Origin: DATKQI01 sp035532755
Lineage (GTDB): Bacteria > Pseudomonadota > Alphaproteobacteria > Acetobacterales > Acetobacteraceae
DNA: 15,516 bases
Direction of reading: 5' to 3'
Assembly (NCBI GenBank): GCA_035532755.1
Contig: DATKQI010000290.1
Coordinates: forward strand, 1-15,516
Shown here: positions 1 to 5,483 of the stretch, one piece after another
Layout of the letters: each line of letters opens with the position of its first letter
How positions within the stretch are numbered: position 1 is the stretch's first letter
Translations under genes and position numbers: made by a program
Notes under the pieces: generated by a model
The model's database searches: none
Told to the model about the DNA's origin: nothing
The model's input: only the letters and a program-made list of their open reading frames with translations

Positions 1-292
1 CCAGACCGGTCCAAACGCGTGATCATCACAGCCCGACCCATCGCGGCTCCCCTTCATCCAAATCACCGGACTATGGGAATCACACCGACCCGCGTCGGAA
101 AAAGCCCAAAAGAGAGTCAGGGGTTACGGCTCCTGGTATTAAACGGGTATTTGCGGTTCCAGGCAGAAGACAGGGTCGAAACCACAACGCGTGGATGACA
201 TAAAATTCTTGAAAATCTGTAAGATAGTTTGATCAAGCCGCGAATCTTTTGAGTCGTTTGCTCAAAAATCTTCACGCCGGTTGTCAATAGCT

Positions 293-313
293 TGTGGATG
301 AAATCGATCCACA
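293..313. repeat. Inverted repeat of DnaA-box-like half sites
   Basis: TGTGGAT (293-299) and ATCCACA (307-313) form perfect 7-bp arms around a 7-base spacer. Read outwards, the arms give TCATCCACA and CGATCCACA. Each is one change from either the general DnaA box TTATCCACA or the Caulobacter G-box form TGATCCACA. A third weaker copy, TCATCCACG on the minus strand, lies at 190-198. It could equally be an operator for an unseen regulator. Confidence 0.4.
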
Positions 314-360
314 TGGTCGGGAAAGCTCAAAATTTCATCGTTTGAAATTAGATAAATGTT

Positions 361-375
361 GGTCCAGGCTGGACC
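361..375. repeat. Short near-perfect palindrome GGTCCAG-G-CTGGACC
   Basis: Two perfect 7-bp arms (361-367 and 369-375) flank one central base, at the right edge of the AT-rich island. The size and symmetry suit a dimeric DNA-binding protein. No regulator gene is adjacent in the window, so the partner is unknown. Confidence 0.3.
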
Positions 376-398
376 AGTCCCGTTTACAGAGAAAAGTC

Positions 399-443
399 TG
401 TGAAAACGAATAAAGGCAGGTCTGCTTCCCGCAAACCTGCCTT
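399..443 (-). terminator. Rho-independent terminator downstream of gltA
   Basis: On the minus strand, a stem with arms AAGGCAGG (443-436) and CCTGCCTT (420-413) closes a 15-base loop. It is followed directly by a T-rich run reading TTATTCGTTTTC down to about position 400. This is a classic intrinsic terminator and sits about 45 bases after the gltA stop codon. It is the only hairpin in the window with a convincing U-tract. Confidence 0.75.
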
Positions 444-458
444 CCCCCTCATGCCCAC

Positions 459-481
459 CGCCGCCGCGGATGGCGGCGGCG
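459..481 (-). repeat. GC-rich hairpin directly after the gltA stop
   Basis: Nine-bp perfect arms, CGCCGCCGC (459-467) and GCGGCGGCG (473-481), enclose a 5-base loop. The hairpin begins 6 bases after the citrate synthase stop codon. It lacks a U-tract, so it probably stabilises the 3' end of the transcript or acts together with the true terminator at 399-443. Confidence 0.5.
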
Positions 482-486
482 TCCTG

Positions 487-1794
487 TCAGCCGCGCTTTT
501 CCATCGGCACGAAATCGCGCAGCGTCGCGCCGGTATAGACCTGCCGGGGCCTGCCGATCCGTTGCAGCGGGTCTTCCATCATCTCCTGCCACTGGCTGAT
601 CCAGCCCACGGTGCGCGCCACCGCGAACAGTACGGTGAACATGCTGGTGGGGAAGCCCATCGCCTTCAGGATGATGCCGGAATAGAAATCGACGTTCGGA
701 TACAGCTTCCGGTCCACGAAATACCGGTCGTTCAGCGCGATCTTCTCCAGCTCCATCGCCAGATCGAGCAACGGCTCGTCCTTGATGCCGAGTTCCTCCA
801 GCACCTCGTAGCAGGTGTGCTGCATGATCTTCGCCCGCGGGTCGTAATTCTTGTACACCCGGTGGCCGAAGCCCATCAGCCGTACGTTGCTGTTCTTGTC
901 CTTCACCTTGGAGATGAAGTCCGGGATGTGGTCCTTGTGCCCGATCTCGCCGAGCATCCGCAGCACCGCCTCGTTCGCCCCGCCATGCGCAGGCCCCCAA
1001 AGGCTCGCGATGCCCGCGGCGATGCAGGCGAACGGGTTGGCGCCGGTGGAACCGGCCAGCCGCACCGTGCTCGTGGATGCGTTCTGCTCGTGATCGGCGT
1101 GCAGGATCAGGATGCGGTCCATCGCGCGGGACAGGATCGGGCTGCCCTTGTAGGTCTCGGCCGGTACCGCGTTCATCATGTAGAGGAAGTTCTCGGCATA
1201 GCCGAGGTCGTTGCGCGGATACACGAAAGGCTGGCCGCTCGCGTATTTGTACGCCCAGGCGGCGATGGTCGGCATCTTCGCGATCAGCCGGAAGGCGCTG
1301 ATCCGCCGGTGGTTCGGGTCGTTGATGTCCAGGCTGTCGTGATAGAAGGCAGACAGCGCGCCCACCACGCCGCACATCACCGCCATCGGATGCGCGTCGC
1401 GCCGGAACCCCTCGTAGAAGCGGCGCAGCTGCTCGTGCAGCATGGTGTGCTTCACCACGCCGTCGTGGAACGCCTTGTACTCGGTCTTGCCCGGCAGTTC
1501 CCCGTTCAGCAGCAGATAGGCCACTTCAAGGAAGGTGGAATGCTCGGCCAGCTGGTCGATCGGGTAGCCGCGATGCAGCAGCACGCCCTCGTCGCCGTCG
1601 ATATAGGTGATCTTGCTTTCGCATGCCGCCGTGCCGCCATAGCCCGGATCGAAGGTGAAGATGCCGAGTTCGGGATAGAGCTTGCGGATATCGGCCACGG
1701 CCGGGCCGATGCTGCCTTCCATCAATGGCAGGCGGGTGGATTTGTTCGACCCATCGAGGGTGATGGTGACGGAGCCGTCGGCCATGCCGGTCAT
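487..1794 (-). CDS. gltA: Citrate synthase (type II)
   Basis: Condenses oxaloacetate and acetyl-CoA to citrate, the entry step of the TCA cycle, in the cytoplasm. The 435-residue product has the length of hexameric Gram-negative citrate synthases. The catalytic triad is visible: His270 in GPAHGGANEA, His311 in MGFGHRVYKNYDPR and Asp369 in NVDFYSG. The HADHEQNAST segment (about residues 232-241) is also typical. The frame stays open to 1941, but the 1794 ATG (MTGMADGSV) is preferred. It has GAAGGA about 7 bases upstream, and the extra 49 residues of the long form look unlike the family. A second ATG, three codons in (1785), is possible. The gene stands alone: 143 bp separate it from the CHAD gene upstream, and a U-tailed terminator follows. 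I am very sure of the identity. Confidence 0.97.
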   Translation of the reverse strand: MTGMADGSVTITLDGSNKSTRLPLMEGSIGPAVADIRKLYPELGIFTFDPGYGGTAACESKITYIDGDEGVLLHRGYPIDQLAEHSTFLEVAYLLLNGELPGKTEYKAFHDGVVKHTMLHEQLRRFYEGFRRDAHPMAVMCGVVGALSAFYHDSLDINDPNHRRISAFRLIAKMPTIAAWAYKYASGQPFVYPRNDLGYAENFLYMMNAVPAETYKGSPILSRAMDRILILHADHEQNASTSTVRLAGSTGANPFACIAAGIASLWGPAHGGANEAVLRMLGEIGHKDHIPDFISKVKDKNSNVRLMGFGHRVYKNYDPRAKIMQHTCYEVLEELGIKDEPLLDLAMELEKIALNDRYFVDRKLYPNVDFYSGIILKAMGFPTSMFTVLFAVARTVGWISQWQEMMEDPLQRIGRPRQVYTGATLRDFVPMEKRG

Positions 1795-1855
1795 GCCTGT
1801 GTCCTTCGATTGTCGGGGGTGGCGCAACCGGCAGACCGATGGCGGCTCGACCCGT

Positions 1856-1884
1856 TCTGAAGCTACCTCGCTAAATAGGATCAA
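1856..1884 (-). promoter_or_regulatory. Weak candidate promoter for gltA
   Basis: On the minus strand, TTGATC (1884-1879) lies 17 bases before TTCAGA (1861-1856), leaving about 60 bases to the preferred gltA start. The -35 word is fair and the -10 word is weak. The local AT-rich patch (CTATTTAG) and the position between two genes support a promoter here, but the exact boxes are uncertain. Confidence 0.25.
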
Positions 1885-1937
1885 GGCGGGATCATGGCAA
1901 CCTTCGCGCCCGCAGCATGGCGCCGGTTCCGCAACGA

Positions 1938-3455
1938 TCATTCCCAGAAAGGCTCGGCCCGCCGCAGCTTGCGCCAGGCGGTGGCGATCCGCGCCCGTCC
2001 TGCGTCATCGCTGCCCGCCAGCAGCCCCCGTGCGAGCCCGGCCGCCTCCGCCACGCCCGGCGGCCCGCGCAGTTCGGCAACCAGTCGCCCGGCCACGATC
2101 GCATCGTTCATCTCGCCCAGCACCTCCTGCAAGCGCCCCAGCCGGCGCAGGAAGCGGCGCGCAGCCTTGCCCGGAAACAGCGGCGAGAACAGCTCCGCCG
2201 TATAGCGCAGCCGTTTGCCGTGCAGCCGCACCTTGTGCAGCGTCTCGGCGGGCAGCGCCGAGACATCCTCGCCCTGGGCGAGCAGCCGCCGCCACTGCCG
2301 CGCCAGCCGCTGCCGCCCGAAAGCCTCCACCGGCACCGCCAGCAGTGCTGTCTGTTCCGCCTCGGCATCGGACGGCGGACGGATGGCCAGCAGCAATGCC
2401 AGATCGATCCCGAGGCATCTTCCCTCGGGTGCGGCCAGCCAATCGCGCAGCGTCGCATAGCCGGCCGTCTGCCGGCGCCCGACGCGCGCCAGCAGCCGCG
2501 CCACGCCGCGTTCCTCGGGGAAGATGTCGTGCAGGCGCCGGGCGGTGCCGCCGGCAAACACATCCCAATCCCGCGGCGGGCCCAGCCTGCGCCCGAGCGC
2601 TTTCAAAGCGGCTTTCGCGGTTTTTGCCTCCGGGCCGGCCAACGCCGGGCGGAAGGCGGCCAGCGCGGCACGCAGCCGGCGCAGCGTCACCCGCGCCTGA
2701 TGCACCTGCTCGCCCTGCGCGCCCGCGCCGATCGCGGCCAGATGCGTCAGCAGGATGGTGGCGAGCCCAGCGATCACATGCGCGCTGCCCTCGGCCACGC
2801 TCATCCTCTCATGCAGGCGCGGTGCCGGCGGCGCATCGCCCGATCCGGCCATCTCCGCCGCCAGCGGCAGGACCGGCACGGTGACGGGCAGCAGAATCTC
2901 GGCGAGGGCATGCACGAACGCGGCAACAGCCGGTGCCGGCCCGGTCAGCCCGATCCGGCCGAACGGGCGTGAAACGGCGCCCACCTGCCAATGCCCGGTC
3001 AGCGTCGTCAGGGTCAGCGCCGCCCCGTCGTGGATCAGTTCCAGCCTGCGCTCCAGCGCCTCGGCCGAACCCGCCGGGCCGAGCAGTTCCGGCAGCGCCC
3101 GGCCCAGCCCCGCCGGATCGGCGGCCCGCGCCAGCACCGGCACCGGCAGGCCCGGCATCCAGGGCGGCGCGGGATGCAGCGCGCGCAAGGCCCAACCTGT
3201 CCGCCCGCCCGACAAGGCCAGCCCCTCCCGGGCAAGATCGCCCGCCGGCGTGTCGTGCCAGACCCTCCGCCATCTCCGGCCATGCAGCGGCCCGGACCGC
3301 GCCGCCGCGATCATCGGGTGCCGCGGCAGGCGTGCGCCCAGCGCCGGATCGAGCGCCAGTTCCAGGGTGATCGCGTTCAGGCCGCCGGCTCCGCCAGATC
3401 GCGCGGTGCGAGGAAACGCAGCAATTGCCCCGATCCGGCACCGAGCGACCACCAC
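1938..3455 (-). CDS. CYTH/CHAD-domain protein, probably polyphosphate-associated
   Basis: Cytoplasmic protein of up to 505 residues; no signal peptide or membrane segment. Residues about 220-500 are a clear CHAD domain. It shows VHQARVTLRRLR (His252 with a basic ladder), LGPPRDWDVF, a second half LHKVRLHGKRLRYTAELF (from 406) and LQEVLGEMNDA. CHAD helical bundles bind polyphosphate through conserved His/Lys/Arg. Residues about 28-205 follow the order of a CYTH (triphosphate tunnel) domain, but its ExExK signature is reduced to TLELA, so phosphohydrolase activity is doubtful. The GTG at 3455 is the farthest supportable start and overlaps sixA by 79 bp. CYTH-like sequence starts only at codon 28, so a CTG at 3380 that overlaps the sixA TGA (CTGA), with GGAG 8 bases upstream, may be the real start. 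Probably translated from the sixA transcript. Confidence 0.88.
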   Translation of the reverse strand: MVVARCRIGAIAAFPRTARSGGAGGLNAITLELALDPALGARLPRHPMIAAARSGPLHGRRWRRVWHDTPAGDLAREGLALSGGRTGWALRALHPAPPWMPGLPVPVLARAADPAGLGRALPELLGPAGSAEALERRLELIHDGAALTLTTLTGHWQVGAVSRPFGRIGLTGPAPAVAAFVHALAEILLPVTVPVLPLAAEMAGSGDAPPAPRLHERMSVAEGSAHVIAGLATILLTHLAAIGAGAQGEQVHQARVTLRRLRAALAAFRPALAGPEAKTAKAALKALGRRLGPPRDWDVFAGGTARRLHDIFPEERGVARLLARVGRRQTAGYATLRDWLAAPEGRCLGIDLALLLAIRPPSDAEAEQTALLAVPVEAFGRQRLARQWRRLLAQGEDVSALPAETLHKVRLHGKRLRYTAELFSPLFPGKAARRFLRRLGRLQEVLGEMNDAIVAGRLVAELRGPPGVAEAAGLARGLLAGSDDAGRARIATAWRKLRRAEPFWE

Positions 3456-3907
3456 GGGCCCGCCACTGCGTATTCGGCGAGGGCGGCCGTGGGGAATCCT
3501 TCCGCCAGCCGCGCCAGCGCCTTGGGCGGGCTTGCCATGGTCGGCGAGGCAAGCCGGATGGCCAGTTCATGAAGGCCAGGATTATGCCCTATCATCAATA
3601 TGCTGCGAACCGTCTCTGAAATTTCGCGCAAAGCGGCGGCCAGTTGCGTCGCCGAGGCGAGATACAGCCGGTCCACCTCGTCGATCAGCGGCATGTCGTC
3701 CCACGGTTCCAGCGCCGCCAGGGTTTCCTTCGTGCGCCGGGACGGCGAGACGAGCACGAGATCGGGCGCCAGCCCCAGCTCCCGCATCGCGCGGCGCATC
3801 GCCATGGCCGCTTCCCGGCCCCGCGCGGTCAGCACGCGGTCCCGGTCGGCAACGCCGCGATCGTCCCGGTCGGCCTTCGCATGGCGCATGAGCAGCAACT
3901 GGTGCAT
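3377..3907 (-). CDS. sixA: SixA-type phosphohistidine phosphatase
   Basis: Small (176-residue) histidine phosphatase superfamily protein. It carries the N-terminal catalytic motif LLMRHAKAD (Arg8, His9 = phosphohistidine nucleophile) and the second catalytic His108 in MIGHNPGLHELA. SPSRRTKETL near residues 54-63 supplies the other phosphate-binding arginine. Members remove phosphate from phosphohistidine in histidine phosphotransfer proteins; E. coli SixA acts on ArcB or on the nitrogen PTS protein NPr. The frame extends to 4084, but the ATG at 3907 places RHA at residues 8-10, as in the family. There is no strong ribosome site, which is a mild caution. The CHAD gene follows in the same direction and overlaps; this neighbourhood hints at phosphate/polyphosphate physiology, which is inference. 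Confidence 0.9.
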   Translation of the reverse strand: MHQLLLMRHAKADRDDRGVADRDRVLTARGREAAMAMRRAMRELGLAPDLVLVSPSRRTKETLAALEPWDDMPLIDEVDRLYLASATQLAAALREISETVRSILMIGHNPGLHELAIRLASPTMASPPKALARLAEGFPTAALAEYAVAGPWWSLGAGSGQLLRFLAPRDLAEPAA

Positions 3908-4008
3908 CGGGGCATTTTGCCATGCCGCCGGGCGGTTGTCCCGGCCGCTCGCGGGCGGCATCCTCATGGATCGGCTGACGTTACAAAAACTTCCGGGGTG
4001 CCGAAAAA

Positions 4009-4656
4009 ATGTTATGTCTGGGCAGGCGAGGAATGATCGGCGGTGCGGCGGCTGCGGCCGTCTCCCTGCCGGATGCGCAGGCATTGCCCACGAACCGCCC
4101 CCTGGCCTTCCGGATCATGCGGTTCGGCACCAGGATCGGCACGCACACGGTCGATTTCAAACAGGACGGGACGACCACGCACGTCATCGTGTCGGCGCGC
4201 ATACTGGTACGGATCGCCTATATCCCCGTGTTCCGCTATGTGATGCACCTGGAAGAGACATGGCGGGCGGCAACCTTCGACCGGTTCCATTCCGCCACCA
4301 ACGATGACGGCAAGCCGTGCCGGGCGCAGGGCGACCGGAAGGGAAGCGGCCTGATCGTGCAGGGGAGCGGCCTCATCCCCTATGTCGCGCCCGCCGACGC
4401 GTTGCCCACGACCTACTGGAACAAGCGCATGCTCGACGGGCCGATGATCAACGGACAGACGGGCCGGATGCTGCATCCCGTGGTCAGCCGGATGGGCATG
4501 GTCGATCTCCCATCGGCGGGCACCCCGATTCCGGCGCGGCACTACCGGCTGAGCGGCGATCTGAAGCTCGATCTCTATTACGACCGGCAGGACATCTGGG
4601 CCGGCCTCGGGTTCGACGCCATGGACGGGTCGCGCGTGACCTATGAGCGGCTGTGA
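4009..4656 (+). CDS. Exported DUF6134-family protein
   Basis: A 215-residue protein of unknown function, recognised as DUF6134 by FRIMRFGTRIGTHTVDF near the N-terminus and LDLYYDRQDIWAGLGFDAMDGSRVTYERL at the C-terminus (quoted in parts: residues about 34-50 and 187-215). The start reads MLCLGRRGMIGGAAAAAV with ALP following. That is a twin-arginine pair plus a hydrophobic stretch, so Tat-type export with cleavage near residue 25 is likely. The alternating polar/hydrophobic pattern suggests a beta-rich fold in the periplasm, similar in style to DUF3108 proteins. The ATG at 4009 is used; an in-frame ATG at 4033 would shorten the signal and drop the RR pair. Its TGA overlaps the GTG of the next gene by 4 bp, so the two are coupled. 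It is divergent from sixA across about 100 bp. No function is assigned. Confidence 0.8.
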   Translation: MLCLGRRGMIGGAAAAAVSLPDAQALPTNRPLAFRIMRFGTRIGTHTVDFKQDGTTTHVIVSARILVRIAYIPVFRYVMHLEETWRAATFDRFHSATNDDGKPCRAQGDRKGSGLIVQGSGLIPYVAPADALPTTYWNKRMLDGPMINGQTGRMLHPVVSRMGMVDLPSAGTPIPARHYRLSGDLKLDLYYDRQDIWAGLGFDAMDGSRVTYERL

Positions 4657-5483
4657 GCGGCCGGCCCGCCACGCCTGTCCCCGCCACGCCCGCTGATGGC
4701 ATCGCCTGGGTCACCGGTGCGTCGAGCGGGATCGGGCTGGCGGTCGTGCAGCGGCTGCTGGCCGGTGGCTGGACCATCGCGGCCACCGCGCGCCGGGCGG
4801 ACGTTCTCGCCGCACTTGCCGCCGCGCATCCCGGCCGGGTGATCGCCGCCCCGGCCGACATCACCGATGCGGCCGCGCTGCCGGTTGCGTTGGCCGCCGC
4901 GGAGGCAGCGGCCGGCCGGCCGATCGCGCTGGCCATCCTCAATGCCGGGATCTATGAGCGCGATTCGGCGAGGACGGGGCTCGATCTCGGCGCGTTCCGC
5001 GCGCAGGTGGAGGTGAACCTGCTCGGCACCGCCAATTGCGTGGCGGCCGTGCTGCCGGGAATGATCGCGCGCCAGGTTGGGCAGATCGGGATCGTTGCCT
5101 CCGTCGCCGGCTATCGCGGCCTGCCCGGCACGATCGGATACAGCGCGGCCAAGGCGGCGCTGATCGCGATGGCGGAAGCCCTGAAATTCGATCTCGATCG
5201 CGCCGGGGTGATGGTGAACCTGATCGCGCCCGGCTTCGTGCGTACGCCGGCGACCGATCGCAACACCTTTCCCATGCCCTTCCTGATGGAGGCGGATGCC
5301 GCCGCCGCGCGGCTGGTGCGCGGCCTTTCCTCCGGCCGGTTCGAGACCACGTTCCCGCGGCGCTTCACCTTCCTGCTGAAGCTGCTGCGGGTGCTGCCCT
5401 ACCGGCTGTACTTTCCCATTGTCGCGCGGGGGACCTATTCGCCCGACAGTTCCCGCCGCCGCCGGTCCAGCTCCTCGCTGTAG
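4653..5483 (+). CDS. Short-chain dehydrogenase/reductase (classical SDR)
   Basis: NAD(P)-dependent oxidoreductase of 276 residues. It shows the Rossmann motif TGASSGIG (21-28), ARR at 46-48 in the cofactor-specificity region, D69I in the adenine-binding strand and NAG (97-99). The catalytic tetrad is Asn122, Ser150, Tyr163 and Lys167 (YSAAK), followed by NLIAPGFVRTP. The arginines after the second strand favour NADPH. The substrate cannot be told. The GTG start overlaps the stop of the DUF6134 gene (GTGA), giving tight coupling. The extreme C-terminus (SRRRRSSSSL) lies in a 49-bp tail-to-tail overlap with the ClC gene; its low complexity probably reflects the constraint of coding on both strands. 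A hydrophobic patch near residues 238-257 (FTFLLKLLRVLPYRLYFPI) might aid membrane association. Confidence 0.92.
   Translation: MSGRPATPVPATPADGIAWVTGASSGIGLAVVQRLLAGGWTIAATARRADVLAALAAAHPGRVIAAPADITDAAALPVALAAAEAAAGRPIALAILNAGIYERDSARTGLDLGAFRAQVEVNLLGTANCVAAVLPGMIARQVGQIGIVASVAGYRGLPGTIGYSAAKAALIAMAEALKFDLDRAGVMVNLIAPGFVRTPATDRNTFPMPFLMEADAAAARLVRGLSSGRFETTFPRRFTFLLKLLRVLPYRLYFPIVARGTYSPDSSRRRRSSSSL

Larger units (their letters stand above)
1..398. other. Gene-free AT-rich region with origin-like or regulatory words
   Basis: No convincing gene lies here. A 65-residue minus-strand frame at 117-314 has no recognisable domain and no clear ribosome site. Counting 201-360 by hand gives about 36% GC, in a window that is otherwise about two-thirds GC. 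Four GANTC sites (the CcrM methylation target in alphaproteobacteria) fall at 77-81, 114-118, 242-246 and 251-255, against about one per 256 bp by chance in even-composition DNA. DnaA-box-like words lie at 293-301 (reverse complement TCATCCACA) and 305-313 (CGATCCACA). An IHF-like word lies at 282-294. The mix resembles an alphaproteobacterial replication origin or a regulated promoter for a gene left of the window. The region boundaries are approximate and the function is inference. Confidence 0.4.

Noticed and set aside
120..200. Possible tRNA-like stretch (GGTCGAAACC resembling a T-arm)
   Set aside because: No acceptor or anticodon stem can be folded around it.
117..314. 65-residue minus-strand frame in the AT-rich island
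   Set aside because: No domain, no ribosome site and no neighbour support. Open frames of this size are expected by chance.
400..1860. 486-residue plus-strand frame opposite citrate synthase
   Set aside because: Antisense shadow of gltA; repetitive composition and no homology features.
4800..4930. Dense GCC/GGC repeats within the SDR gene resembling a repeat element
   Set aside because: Explained by Ala-rich coding with GC-rich codons; no regular unit length.
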